Shown here piece by piece: positions 1-8,330 of a stretch of DNA of 45,413 nucleotides. The DNA is taken from assembly GCA_003140835.1 (NCBI GenBank), contig PLLA01000119.1:115180-160592 (forward strand), written 5' to 3'. Made by a program: the position numbers and the translations under genes. Below the pieces are notes generated by a model. That model did not search any database, was not told where the DNA came from, and saw nothing but the letters and a program-made list of their open reading frames with translations. Positions within the stretch are counted from its first letter, which is position 1, and each line of letters starts with the position of its first letter. This stretch comes from Candidatus Tumulicola scandinaviensis (GTDB lineage Bacteria; Vulcanimicrobiota; Vulcanimicrobiia; Vulcanimicrobiales; Vulcanimicrobiaceae).

Positions 1-480
1 ATGGTCGAGACGATCAACCGTCTCATCAAAGTGTCCCGTCAGCTCTTGCAAGAGCTGGGCCGCGAGCCATCGGTGGAGGAGATCGCCGAAGCGATGGGGC
101 TCACCCCCGAAAAAGTCCGCGAAGTGATGAAGATTTCGCAGGAGCCGATTTCGCTCGAGACGCCGATCGGTGAAGAGGAAGACTCTCACCTCGGCGATTT
201 TATCGAAGACCAAGAAGCGGTGGCGCCGGCCGAGGCGGCGTCGGTGATGCTGCTCAAAGAAAAGATGCAGGACGTGCTGCAAAATCTCACCGAGCGGGAA
301 CGCAAGGTGTTGGTTCTCCGCTTCGGTTTGGAAGACGGCCACCAAAGGACGCTGGAAGAAGTTGGTCAGGAGTTCGGCGTCACGCGCGAACGGATCCGCC
401 AAATCGAAGCCAAGGCGCTGCGCAAGCTGCGCCATCCCTCACGCGGCAAGGCGCTCAAGGACTACTGGAGCAACGAGTAG
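1..480 (+). CDS. rpoD: RNA polymerase principal sigma factor, C-terminal part (5' truncated by window)
   Basis: These 159 residues are sigma-70 regions 3 and 4. The first residues ([10 protein letters not shown]) match the end of region 2/start of region 3 in RpoD proteins, where this Met is internal, so the gene begins outside the window. Region 3 covers about residues 1-75. Region 4 covers about 85-159, with the hallmark [15 protein letters not shown] and the helix-turn-helix [18 protein letters not shown] that binds the -35 element. The protein directs core RNA polymerase to housekeeping promoters. The ending KDYWSNE is typical of RpoD/SigA and argues for the principal rather than a minor sigma factor. 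Another group 1/2 sigma paralogue cannot be excluded without region 1. Confidence 0.93.
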   Translation: MVETINRLIKVSRQLLQELGREPSVEEIAEAMGLTPEKVREVMKISQEPISLETPIGEEEDSHLGDFIEDQEAVAPAEAASVMLLKEKMQDVLQNLTERERKVLVLRFGLEDGHQRTLEEVGQEFGVTRERIRQIEAKALRKLRHPSRGKALKDYWSNE

Positions 481-525
481 CCGCCCCGACGCGGTAACGC
501 CCGGCGGCGGCGGGACGTTCAATTA

Positions 526-1194
526 ATGATGCTGTTGGCAATCCTCACCCTCGCGATGGTGCTCCCGGTCGCAGGCCCCGCGGCGTCGCCTGTGGCCTCC
601 GCCTCGCCGCGAGCGCTCAAGACGATCGTCACCGTCGTTTCCTCGCCCTATTGCAACGCGCTCGCAGAGCACTTCAACAGCGCGCTGCGTCCGATGCTGG
701 CAAACGATCGCGTCTTCGACGGCGTGAGCGTGCAGCTCGACGATATGAACGTAATGTTCGACTATCCCGACTACGCCAATCGCTTCATCGACCTGCGCAA
801 CAAGGTTCTCAAAGAATCCGATACCCTGACGCGTTCGCTGCGACCGATGCAGCAACAGATCGATCTCCTTCGCCAGTCGGCGTCCCTTTCGAGCGACTCT
901 GCGGCAGCTCAAGAGATGCGCGACGCGGCGTCGCAGCTGCAACAAGCCTACAACCATCAGTTCCAGCTCTCGACCGACTTAACCAATCTGGGACAGTCGA
1001 TGATGGACTACGACGTTTTGCGCGGACCGCATCCGCTCGGTGGCTGGACCCCACAACTGCAGACGATGCCGGCCGACGAAAAAAACATCAAAGTCTATTT
1101 GAAATTCGACAAGCAGCGCGGCAGCATCGACGACGCGGAGAGCAAGGCGGTCGACATCGCCTACTCGATCGCCGAAAATCGCTGCACGAGGTAA
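526..1194 (+). CDS. secreted protein of unknown function with a coiled-coil-like middle
   Basis: The 222-residue product starts with a hydrophobic stretch (MMLLAILTLAMVLPVAGPAA) followed by Ala/Ser/Pro-rich sequence, a likely Sec signal peptide. Residues about 90-150 are rich in Gln, Leu, Asp and Ser with heptad-like spacing and could form a coiled coil. Only two cysteines are visible, one near residue 43 (SSPYCNA) and one four residues from the end. It may be co-transcribed with rpoD, 45 bases upstream. I do not recognise the family. A periplasmic location is inferred from the signal peptide alone. Confidence 0.6.
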   Translation: MMLLAILTLAMVLPVAGPAASPVASASPRALKTIVTVVSSPYCNALAEHFNSALRPMLANDRVFDGVSVQLDDMNVMFDYPDYANRFIDLRNKVLKESDTLTRSLRPMQQQIDLLRQSASLSSDSAAAQEMRDAASQLQQAYNHQFQLSTDLTNLGQSMMDYDVLRGPHPLGGWTPQLQTMPADEKNIKVYLKFDKQRGSIDDAESKAVDIAYSIAENRCTR

Positions 1195-1250
1195 GGGACC
1201 TAGATCTGGAGCAAATCTAAGCCCCTTACAGCTTCGGCAAAGTCCCTTTT
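1193..1250. terminator. possible bidirectional terminator between convergent genes
   Basis: AAGGGAC at 1193-1199 pairs with GTCCCTT at 1242-1248, which runs into TTTT. A smaller inner hairpin (TAGAT/ATCTA) sits at 1201-1219. The site lies where two genes converge. The large loop makes it a weak call. Confidence 0.28.
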
Positions 1251-1926
1251 ACATGTCGTCTTTTTCGGCGTTAGCACTCGGCACGACGAGTGGGTTTTTC
1301 ATCGCGAAAGCGCCGTTTGGATTGGTCTTCACCCAGACGATCAAGTCCCAAATCGATGGAAAGAGAAAGACGCGCTTGACCACGCTCGCGTCCTTTACGA
1401 GACCCATTTTGACCAGCGTGGCCGCCTTCGGATCGTCGACGTTACCGCCGGCGGCGGCAAACTTCTTAGCACTCGTCGCTCCGTAGGTTTCGGTACCGTT
1501 CGGGCCGGCCAGTATGTAGTGCACGTGTTCGCGGAACGAGACCCAGCGACGGTAGTCCACGCCCCACATCGAGGGCGGCGCCGGCGAGTTGCTCTGCAAT
1601 ACCGAAAAGTCGGCGCCGATCAGGTTGCCGTTCACGTCGTACCAGAGCTGGCTGGGTGTTTGCGGATTGGTGCTTTGCCACTTTAGGTTGGCGTAGCTGA
1701 TGGCGCCGCTCGAGTCCTCGTTTCCGTATCGGAAGTATCCCGCGCTTTCCGCCGCTTGCGGCGTTGGAAAACGCGCGGTGAGGTCTTTTTGAATCGAGGT
1801 AATGAAAGCGGCTTCGCCGACCGTCGGGAAAGGCGAAAGCGTCGCTTTGGGAGCCGGCGTGGCCGCGGATGCGATACCGGCGGTGCACGCCAGCATTGCG
1901 AGGGTGGCCATGGTGCGAATTAACAC
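1249..1926 (-). CDS. secreted protein of unknown function
   Basis: The 225-residue product begins with a clear signal peptide (MLIRTMATLAMLACTAGIASA, cleavage after ASA). The mature part is rich in aromatic residues, with segments such as FRYGNEDSSGAISYANLKW, QLWYDVNGNLIGADFSVLQ and a WVSFREHVHYIL stretch. There are no cysteines after the signal peptide and no membrane segment is obvious. It is the last gene of a leftward run with the Pro-rich secreted protein (20-base gap) and the KGG protein. The family is not recognised. An alternative start at the second Met (1911) is possible. Confidence 0.6.
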   Translation of the reverse strand: MLIRTMATLAMLACTAGIASAATPAPKATLSPFPTVGEAAFITSIQKDLTARFPTPQAAESAGYFRYGNEDSSGAISYANLKWQSTNPQTPSQLWYDVNGNLIGADFSVLQSNSPAPPSMWGVDYRRWVSFREHVHYILAGPNGTETYGATSAKKFAAAGGNVDDPKAATLVKMGLVKDASVVKRVFLFPSIWDLIVWVKTNPNGAFAMKNPLVVPSANAEKDDM

Positions 1927-1945
1927 GCGCGTACGATCCTTCTCT

Positions 1946-2869
1946 CTAGGAGGCGGAGGGCGATGGGGTCGGAGTCGGTGGCTCCGGCGTCGGCCAAGGT
2001 GTCGGCGTCGGCGACGCCGGCGCAGACGGAGCCGGAGTTACCGCCGGTGTCGGCCCCGGCGCCGGCGTTTTCCTGCTCTTGGGGCCGCCCGCGGGCCCAA
2101 ACGGCGTCGCGATGGGTTCGACCGGAAACGTCGGCTTCGGCATTTGCAGGCTTTGCGCGAGCGGACGCGGCGTTTCGATCGCGATCGTGCCGTTCGGCAA
2201 CGCGGTCAACGTTGCTTCGGTGTGCGCCGGCAGTTCGGAGCCCGCATTGAGCACGAAGTTCTTGCCCTCGCGGAAGATATGATACAGAAAATGGTAGGGG
2301 ATGACTTGATCTTCGATCGTGTCTTCCCACGCCACGGTCGATTCGTGTCCGGCCGAAACGTGCGGCTCTAAGCGGGCGACCGGCGCGCGCAACGGTAAGG
2401 ACCTCCCGTCGGCGAGCAGCAGCGGTTCGAAGAAAACGTCGACGAATCCGTACACGTCGCCGATGTCGGCGGGTGAGGACGCGACGATTCGAATCTTTAC
2501 CGGAGCTCCTGCGGGTGCGATCACGCGACCACCGACCGCGAGCGGATCTTTGAGATGCGCGGGAACGATCTGCCCGGCACGCGATGCTTTCGACGAAATC
2601 GCCTGATCGAGCACGAGCACGAGATTTGAGTCGAACGGGAGCGAATTGCCCGGCGGCACCGGAGTCGGGCTCGACGATGCGGTTGGCGCGGGGCTTGGCG
2701 AAATGGGATAGGCTCCGGCCGATCCTGCGCCGACGACGAGGAGTGCTACGAAGGCCGCGCCGGCAACCCGTACCGACGCGCGAAGGACGTCCTTAGCTGG
2801 CGCGTTTCTCGCGAGCTGCCGCGGAGGCGCGCTTGCCTTCTTCGATGAGTTCCTTGACTTTTTGGCCAC
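1946..2869 (-). CDS. secreted or anchored protein with Pro/Thr-rich C-terminal tail; start overlaps the KGG gene
   Basis: The reading frame has a basic N-terminus, a hydrophobic segment (VAGAAFVALLVVGAGSAGA) that is a likely signal peptide or anchor, a globular middle (residues about 75-210), and a tail of Pro/Thr/Ala/Ser repeats over the last 60 residues. The middle has a pattern seen in secreted or periplasmic proteins with an SLPFDSNLVLVLDQAISSKA opening and a VIAPAGAPV strand, but I cannot name the family. The start is uncertain. No ATG, GTG or TTG lies between the KGG stop and the hydrophobic segment. The nearest upstream start in frame is GTG at 2869 (about 307 residues), inside the KGG gene, and the open frame continues to an ATG at 2941. 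Overlapping translation or a rare start codon is therefore implied. Confidence 0.6.
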   Translation of the reverse strand: MAKKSRNSSKKASAPPRQLARNAPAKDVLRASVRVAGAAFVALLVVGAGSAGAYPISPSPAPTASSSPTPVPPGNSLPFDSNLVLVLDQAISSKASRAGQIVPAHLKDPLAVGGRVIAPAGAPVKIRIVASSPADIGDVYGFVDVFFEPLLLADGRSLPLRAPVARLEPHVSAGHESTVAWEDTIEDQVIPYHFLYHIFREGKNFVLNAGSELPAHTEATLTALPNGTIAIETPRPLAQSLQMPKPTFPVEPIATPFGPAGGPKSRKTPAPGPTPAVTPAPSAPASPTPTPWPTPEPPTPTPSPSAS

Positions 2870-3128
2870 CTTTTTGTCCGATACGTTCGTAGAAATGCGG
2901 CCCGTAGCGATCGCGGGTCGCCTCGCCGCCCTTCTTTCCACCTTTCTTGCCGATTTGCTCGTAGAATTCGTGGCCGTGCGCTTCTTTCGTCGCCAGCCCG
3001 CCTTTACGGCCGATCTGCTCGTAGAATTCTGGACCGTACCGTTTCTTGACGGTCTCGCCGCCTTTTTGGCCGGCTTCGCGGACGGACATTCCGCCGGTGC
3101 GCTTGGGTTGTTCTGGGGTCCCTGGCAT
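2793..3128 (-). CDS. KGG-repeat general stress protein (GsiB-like)
   Basis: The 111-residue, very hydrophilic protein has four copies of a Gly/Lys-rich motif built on YGPEFYEQIGRKGG, each with the KGG signature. GsiB-type proteins with such repeats are small, hydrophilic, desiccation- or stress-induced proteins resembling plant LEA proteins; a hydration-protective role is known only by family analogy. It starts at ATG 3128 after an AAGGTGAT-type ribosome-binding site and is divergent from the HEAT-cyclophilin gene across 97 bases. The Arg/Lys/Ala-rich C-terminus is encoded by DNA that also appears to encode the basic N-terminus of the next gene in another frame. Confidence 0.85.
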   Translation of the reverse strand: MPGTPEQPKRTGGMSVREAGQKGGETVKKRYGPEFYEQIGRKGGLATKEAHGHEFYEQIGKKGGKKGGEATRDRYGPHFYERIGQKGGQKVKELIEEGKRASAAAREKRAS

Positions 3129-3225
3129 GTTGTTATATCACCTTGTCTTGCTGTGCCGTCTGAGGAGGACGGCGGTCTCTCTCACTATAGTAGAACGCAA
3201 GTTCGGCCTCGAAGGTTTGGTATCG

Positions 3226-4707
3226 ATGAAACGGCTTGCTTTATTCCTTAGCGGCCTAGCGACATTAGTCGTGACCTTGGGCGCCGCAGCTCCATCGCCG
3301 CCGTCCTCCGAGCCCTACGTGCTTATTGTGACGCTCGAAAGTGAGCGCTCCCTTGGAAACGGAGTGCTCGACCGGTTTTTGGAGTCGTCCAGCACGCCTG
3401 TCGCCGCTCGCGCCGCGCTGGCGATCGGCCGCACGAAGCGGGCCGAAGGCGAACCGGCGCTGGCGGCGCACCTCCACGATCGGCGCGACGCAGTGCGTGC
3501 TATGAGCGTGTACGCAATCGGACTATTGGCCACCGGCGAACGCTCGCAAGCGCTCATTGGAGCGCTGCGCGATCCTTCCGGCGCGGTCCGCGTCGCAGCC
3601 GTCGACGCGCTGGCGCGTTATCGGGTGGCGAAAAGACTCACGAACGAAGGCGAGCCGCGCGTACAGGCAGCGATCGAAACGGCGATGGCGCGCGACGTTT
3701 CGCCGATCGTACGCGCGCGAGCGGCGACAGCGCTCGTCGAGTTCAAGGATGGTACGCGCGTCAGCGAAGCTGCCGATGCCCTGTCGATTGCGTTCGCGAC
3801 CGATGCCGACGCCGCGGTTCGCTGGCACGCCCTGTGGACGATATATCGTGGTTTCGCAACGAACGTCAGCCGCCGCTTGGTGATGTCGGCACTGAACGAT
3901 CGCGACGAGCTCGTGCGGATCGAAGCGGTGCGTGCGATGAGCCGCTACAAGGATCGATCGCTCGTCGCTATCGTGCATCCGTTGCTCGACGATCCGTCAT
4001 GGCGTGTGCAAGAACAGGCGGCCGAAACGATCCGCGTGCTGAGCGGTAAACCGCTGGACGACCACTGGACGTCGATTCCCTCGTTCGTCCATCTGCCGCC
4101 GGCGCAATCCGATCCGCTCGCGATTTTACCGGCGTTGCAGGCGGTGGTTCCCGGCAAGCCTTCGGCGCCACGTCCGAGCCAAGCTATTTTCAGCCCGCCG
4201 CTGCAGCCCTCGACGGCCGCCGGCATGACGTCGCCGGCTCGCGGCCTTCATCCTCGCGTGCGCATCGTGACGACGAAAGGCAACGTCTACGTCGCCCTCT
4301 ATCCGGAGTGGGCGCCGCTCACGGTCGCCAACTTCTTGCATCTCGCCGCCATCGGGTATTACGACAACAATCGCTGGTTTCGCATCGTGCCGGATTTCGT
4401 GGTGCAAACCGGGGATCCGCACGATAACGGCAACGGCGACGCCGGCTACACGATCGGCGCCGAAGAGAATCCGCTGGAGCAACGCAGCTTCGTAATCTCG
4501 ATGGGAATGAACTACGACGACAAGACACGAACGCCCATTCGCGATTCGGCCGGGACGCAGTATTACGTCACGCTTTCTCCGCAGCTGCATTTGGATCGCG
4601 ATTTCACCGTCTTCGGCGAGATGGTTTCGGGTTTCGACGTGCTCGCACGATTGGTCGAAAAAGACCGCGTCGTCCGCGTGGAACGCATCGCCGACGTGCG
4701 TATCTAG
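3226..4707 (+). CDS. exported HEAT-repeat / cyclophilin-type peptidyl-prolyl isomerase fusion
   Basis: I start the gene at ATG 3226 because it gives a clean signal peptide (MKRLALFLSGLATLVVTLGA) behind a GAAGG ribosome-binding site; the open frame upstream is longer but unlikely to be coding. The mature 493-residue product has Ala/Arg/Leu-rich HEAT-type helical repeats (about 45-290), a Pro-rich linker, and a cyclophilin domain (345-493). The isomerase core is recognisable: WFRIVPDFVVQTGDP carries the catalytic Arg and the Gln, and a QYYVTLSP strand and FTVFGEMVSGFDVL close the domain. It probably assists folding outside the cytoplasm, with HEAT repeats acting as a client or partner platform. 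That role is inferred. Confidence 0.85.
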   Translation: MKRLALFLSGLATLVVTLGAAAPSPPSSEPYVLIVTLESERSLGNGVLDRFLESSSTPVAARAALAIGRTKRAEGEPALAAHLHDRRDAVRAMSVYAIGLLATGERSQALIGALRDPSGAVRVAAVDALARYRVAKRLTNEGEPRVQAAIETAMARDVSPIVRARAATALVEFKDGTRVSEAADALSIAFATDADAAVRWHALWTIYRGFATNVSRRLVMSALNDRDELVRIEAVRAMSRYKDRSLVAIVHPLLDDPSWRVQEQAAETIRVLSGKPLDDHWTSIPSFVHLPPAQSDPLAILPALQAVVPGKPSAPRPSQAIFSPPLQPSTAAGMTSPARGLHPRVRIVTTKGNVYVALYPEWAPLTVANFLHLAAIGYYDNNRWFRIVPDFVVQTGDPHDNGNGDAGYTIGAEENPLEQRSFVISMGMNYDDKTRTPIRDSAGTQYYVTLSPQLHLDRDFTVFGEMVSGFDVLARLVEKDRVVRVERIADVRI

Positions 4708-4722
4708 ACCCTCGATGACAAG

Positions 4723-5172
4723 CTAAAACGTGCGTTTGGAGTCGAGCAGCAGCGTTACGGGGCCCTGATTGACGAGCTCGACGTCCATATCGCCGCCGAA
4801 CTCGCCGAAGGCGACGTTGAAGCCGCGAGCCTTTACGGCGGCGCCGACTCGCTCGAACAGTGGGCGCGCTTGCGGTTCTTTGGCGGCGCGAACGAACGAC
4901 GGGCGCCGCCCCGTGCGCGCGTCGCCGTGTAACGTAAACTGCGATACCAGCAAGATGCTGCCCCCGGCTTCCGAAACGGATCGGTTCATCAACCCCGCGT
5001 CGTCGCGAAAGATGCGCAGTCCGCAAAGCTTTTCGGCCAGCCATTCGGCGTCGGTGGAGTCGTCATCGACTCCGATGCCCACAAACACGAGCAAGCCGGT
5101 CGTAATCTCGCCGGTCAAACGGTCCCCGACGCGCACGCTCGCCCTCGATACACGCTGCACGACCGCGCGCAC
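4723..5172 (-). CDS. dtd: D-aminoacyl-tRNA deacylase
   Basis: The 149-residue protein starts at GTG 5172, which gives the family N-terminus MRAVVQRVSRASVRV; the longer upstream frame is spurious. DTD hydrolyses D-amino acids, and glycine mischarged on tRNA-Ala, off tRNAs in the cytoplasm. The active-site signatures are present: SQFTLHGDARTGRRPSF (canonical SQFTL) and a NQGPVTLLLDS C-terminal motif (canonical GPVT). Length matches the family (about 145-150). It is the last gene of a three-gene leftward operon, four bases after proline dehydrogenase. Confidence 0.94.
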   Translation of the reverse strand: MRAVVQRVSRASVRVGDRLTGEITTGLLVFVGIGVDDDSTDAEWLAEKLCGLRIFRDDAGLMNRSVSEAGGSILLVSQFTLHGDARTGRRPSFVRAAKEPQARPLFERVGAAVKARGFNVAFGEFGGDMDVELVNQGPVTLLLDSKRTF

Positions 5173-5176
5173 GGCG

Positions 5177-6070
5177 TTATTTCGTAAACATTGAGGACAG
5201 TGCGAACCACGCGTTTTCGCGCCTTTCGAGAACGCGCCGATAGAAGTATCCGGCCCAGTGCGTTCCAAACGGCACGTAGATCCGCACGCGATAGCCTTGC
5301 TCGACGAGTTCGCGCTGCGTTTGCGGCCGGCAGCCGTGCAACATTTGAAACTCGAACCGGTCCGAAGCGATCTCTTCGGCGGCAACCAGCTCTTTGACGC
5401 GAGCGATGAGCCGGCGGTCGTGCGTCGCGATCCCCGGGTATCGCCCGCGCGTCAGGAGTTCGCGCGCCGACAGCATGAACCGTTCCCGAATTTCCGGCAT
5501 GCTTTCGTATGCGATGTCGGGTGGCTCGCTGTAGGCGCCCTTGCAGAGGCGGACGCGGGCCCCCAGGTCGATGGCCCGCTCGACGTCGGCCGCGGTGCGC
5601 TTCAGGTAGGCCTGAAGCACGATGCCGACGTTCGGCCGCCGTGCGAAGGCTCGCTCGAAAACCCGCAGCGTCGCCTGGGTAACGGCCGAGCCTTCCATGT
5701 CGATTCGAACGAACGGGTCGGAATTGCGCTGCGCACGCTCGAGAATGCGAAGAAGATTCTCCACAGCGAAGTCTTCGTCGATGAGCAAGCCCATGGCCGT
5801 CAGCTTCACCGATACGTTAGAATCGACGCCGCTCTCGGCCAGCGCATCGAGTATTCGCAGGTACGTCTCGACGGTTTCGGTCGCCGCCGGGCGCTCGAGG
5901 ACGTCTTCGCCGAGGTAGTCCAACGAGGCCGACATGCCCTGCGCGTTAAGCTCTCGTACGGTTGCGATGGCCGATTCGATCGTCTCGCCCGGAACGAACC
6001 GCTTGGCCAGAAAGAAAAAGTTCTTCTGAAAACTCGAGTCGGGGGCAAATAGGCGTTCGAGAATGGCCAT
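5177..6070 (-). CDS. proline dehydrogenase (monofunctional)
   Basis: The product is a 297-residue FAD-dependent TIM-barrel enzyme oxidising L-proline to delta-1-pyrroline-5-carboxylate. Family signatures are visible in order: VKLTAMGL, VRIDMEGS, RLCKGAYSEPPDI, HDRRLI, FQMLHGC, and the C-terminal YVPFGTHWAGYFYRRVLERREN that contacts proline and FAD. The length fits stand-alone enzymes of the Bacillus/Thermus type rather than bifunctional PutA. I chose ATG 6070 (MAILERLF); earlier codons in the open frame belong to the preceding gene. The P5C dehydrogenase partner is not in the window. It lies between a permease (four-base gap) and dtd (four-base gap), so the three genes are probably one transcript. 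Confidence 0.92.
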   Translation of the reverse strand: MAILERLFAPDSSFQKNFFFLAKRFVPGETIESAIATVRELNAQGMSASLDYLGEDVLERPAATETVETYLRILDALAESGVDSNVSVKLTAMGLLIDEDFAVENLLRILERAQRNSDPFVRIDMEGSAVTQATLRVFERAFARRPNVGIVLQAYLKRTAADVERAIDLGARVRLCKGAYSEPPDIAYESMPEIRERFMLSARELLTRGRYPGIATHDRRLIARVKELVAAEEIASDRFEFQMLHGCRPQTQRELVEQGYRVRIYVPFGTHWAGYFYRRVLERRENAWFALSSMFTK

Positions 6071-6074
6071 CGGC

Positions 6075-6848
6075 TCAGAGTACGACGCCGCGCCGTAAAA
6101 TCCACGCACCCGCGAGCGCCGCAGCCGCCAACACGACGAATCCGTAGCAGAGCGCGAGCGCTTCGCGAACGCCCGACGCCGATAGGGCGACGTACAGGGC
6201 GACCGGCAGCGAGGTGGGATGAAATGCAACGATGCTGGTCGCGCCGTATTCGCCGATCGCGCGCAGCCACGCGAAGGCGATACCCGCTCCGACGCTTCCG
6301 GCCGCGCCCGGCAGCGCGATGCGCGTAAAAATGCGCCATTCGCTCGCCCCCAGCGTTCGGGCGGCGTCTTCGTACACGGGATCGAGCGCGCCGAATGCCG
6401 CGGTTGCGGCGATGGCGACGAACGAACCGGATACGAAGAACTCGGCGACTCCCACGCCGAGCAGCGAGTCCGGAACGGAAAGCCCGTGCGCGGCCAACCA
6501 GCCGCCGGCCGGTGACTGGATACCGAAAACGTAGAGAAGCATCAGCCCCGACGCGACCGGAGGAAACGCGAGCGGAAGCGCGAGCACGAAAATGGCCGCC
6601 GCCCGCGTCCTGAGCCGCATGCGCGAAAAATAGTAACCGGCCGGCACGCCCAACAGCGTTGCCGTCAGCGTCGCTCCCAGCGATGCGACGAGCGAGACGC
6701 GCAACGCGTCACGGCCCGTCGTGGCAAAGGCGAGCGCGGCGTCGTGTGGCGACATTGAGAGAAGCACGGCGGCGACCGGTCCGACCGCGGCGGCAAGCAG
6801 AAGCAGCGCGGCCACCGGAAAAAGGGGGCTCGGGAGTGGACGCGGCAT
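6075..6848 (-). CDS. ABC transporter permease, molybdate/sulfate (ModB/CysT) type
   Basis: This is a 257-residue membrane protein with about six hydrophobic helices. It carries the permease coupling motif YEDAARTLGASEWRIFTRIALPG, the EAA loop that docks on the ATPase. The overall pattern, including RAIGEYGATSIVAF near the C-terminus, matches ModB/CysT-type permeases for molybdate, tungstate or sulfate. No binding protein or ATPase gene lies beside it: its upstream neighbour is the divergent mntP. The substrate is therefore undecided. I prefer ATG 6848 to GTG 6857. The start lies only 12 bases from the mntP start, so both promoters must sit inside the opposing genes. Confidence 0.85.
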   Translation of the reverse strand: MPRPLPSPLFPVAALLLLAAAVGPVAAVLLSMSPHDAALAFATTGRDALRVSLVASLGATLTATLLGVPAGYYFSRMRLRTRAAAIFVLALPLAFPPVASGLMLLYVFGIQSPAGGWLAAHGLSVPDSLLGVGVAEFFVSGSFVAIAATAAFGALDPVYEDAARTLGASEWRIFTRIALPGAAGSVGAGIAFAWLRAIGEYGATSIVAFHPTSLPVALYVALSASGVREALALCYGFVVLAAAALAGAWILRRGVVL

Positions 6849-6860
6849 CACCGACACTTC

Positions 6861-7424
6861 GTGGCTGCCGTTCTAAAAGTCGTCTTCGTCGCGCTGAGTT
6901 TGTCGCTCGACGTTTTTGCGGTCAGCATCGGCGTTGGCATTCGCGGCGTACCTCCCGGCGTGAAATGGCGCATCGGCATCGCGTTCGCCTGCGCCGAAGT
7001 CGCAATGAACGTGATCGGGGCCGCCCTAGGTTTAGCTGCCGGAAGGTTTCTCGGCGACATCGCAGGCTACATCGGTTTCGTCGCGCTGGTCGCCCTCGGC
7101 ATCTATATGATCCGCGAGAGCCGTAGCGAGCTCTCGGGTGCGTCGAAGCTGGATCTTTCGAAGGGATGGGGGCTGACGGTCGCTTCGCTCTCGATCAGCC
7201 TCGACTCGTTGGGCATCGGCTTCTCAATTCTCTACATCGGCGTGCCGCTGGCTATTTCGCTGGCCGTCATCGCGATTTGTTCGGTGTGCTCGACCGCGGT
7301 CGGCCTGGCGCTGGGCGAACGGCTGGGAAACTTTGCGGAACGATATGCCGCCTTTCTCGGCGGATTGCTGCTGACACTCACCGGTCTGGCCTTCATCGCC
7401 CTAAAGATTTTCCACCTCGGCTAA
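6861..7424 (+). CDS. mntP: MntP-family manganese efflux pump
   Basis: The 187-residue, six-helix inner-membrane protein has the internal repeat of the family. Each half carries its conserved Asp in a helix: LSLDVFAVSIGVGI near the N-terminus and LSISLDSLGIGFSIL in the second half. MntP proteins export Mn(II) and protect against manganese overload. The start is GTG 6861; no better start is available because the divergent permease begins 12 bases away. No yybP-ykoY manganese riboswitch can be seen, as no leader space exists. Confidence 0.88.
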   Translation: MAAVLKVVFVALSLSLDVFAVSIGVGIRGVPPGVKWRIGIAFACAEVAMNVIGAALGLAAGRFLGDIAGYIGFVALVALGIYMIRESRSELSGASKLDLSKGWGLTVASLSISLDSLGIGFSILYIGVPLAISLAVIAICSVCSTAVGLALGERLGNFAERYAAFLGGLLLTLTGLAFIALKIFHLG

Positions 7425-7439
7425 CGAACTGCGGGAGTC

Positions 7440-8330
7440 ATGCACGTCGGACGAGAGATTTTGGATCTCGCACGGGCCGCTGGGGCGAAAACGACGTTCG
7501 TCGTTGGGATCGGTAAGAACGTCGGCAAGACGGTCACGATGCGCGCAATCTACGAGGCCGCCTGCGATCGCGAGCTATGCGTCGGCGTGGCGTCGATCGG
7601 GCGTGACGGTGAGGCCGTCGATGCCGGCGATGCGGCGCCGAAACCACGAATCTTCTTGCGCCGCGGAACGCTTTTTGCGACTGCACGCGAAGCGCTGCCG
7701 CGGTCGCCGGCCGTCGAACTGGTGGCACTGTCGTCGCTTCGAACCGCAGCCGGAGCGCTGTTATACGCGCGCGTCGCGCAAGGCGCGTACTACGAGCTGG
7801 TCGGACCTCCGACGGCATCGGGAGTCCGCGAAGTCGTCGACGAATTGAACGCACGCTGCGAGACGACCGTCGTAGATGGGGCGATCGATCGGGTGGCGGC
7901 CGTAGCCGGGATCCCCGGTGCGATCGTCGTCGCTGCCGGCGCGTCGGCAGCCGGAACGGTCCGCGAAGCCGCCGACGCGGTCGCAGGCCTGGTGCGGCGC
8001 CTGTCGGTCGCGCAATACGACGGCCGCGAGGATGCGGTTTATATCGACGGTGCATTTACTGCAACCCGCGCGGCGCGCCTCATCGCGGCGCGCGAGTCGC
8101 GTCAAATCGTCCTACGCGATCCGACGCAGATCGCACTGTCGGGGAAAGCGGCTTCGAATGCCTTCGTGCGGCTGCGCATTCGCTGCCTGCGCCCGCTGAA
8201 CGTGGTCGCGGTGACGGTTGCGTCGATCGGGCGTGAGCGGAGTTTCGAACCGCGCGCATTTGCCCAAGCGGTCGCCGAAGCGGCCGGCTTGCCGACGTTC
8301 GACGTCTACGCGGGAGAGCGGGCGGCGTGA
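7440..8330 (+). CDS. kamB: P-loop protein, probable lysine 5,6-aminomutase reactivase subunit KamB
   Basis: The 296-residue protein has an N-terminal nucleotide-binding loop in the form VVGIGKNVGKTVT (residues about 21-33), reminiscent of MobB-type P-loops. The rest is Ala-rich with a regular alpha/beta pattern and no membrane segment. The gene overlaps the MutS-like gene by four bases (GTGA) and is followed by kce. In lysine-fermenting bacteria a KamB/KamC pair restores adenosylcobalamin-dependent D-lysine/beta-lysine 5,6-aminomutase after inactivation. I assign KamB mainly from this context plus the P-loop. A generic P-loop NTPase working with an unrelated MutS-like partner is the alternative. 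Confidence 0.6.
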   Translation: MHVGREILDLARAAGAKTTFVVGIGKNVGKTVTMRAIYEAACDRELCVGVASIGRDGEAVDAGDAAPKPRIFLRRGTLFATAREALPRSPAVELVALSSLRTAAGALLYARVAQGAYYELVGPPTASGVREVVDELNARCETTVVDGAIDRVAAVAGIPGAIVVAAGASAAGTVREAADAVAGLVRRLSVAQYDGREDAVYIDGAFTATRAARLIAARESRQIVLRDPTQIALSGKAASNAFVRLRIRCLRPLNVVAVTVASIGRERSFEPRAFAQAVAEAAGLPTFDVYAGERAA

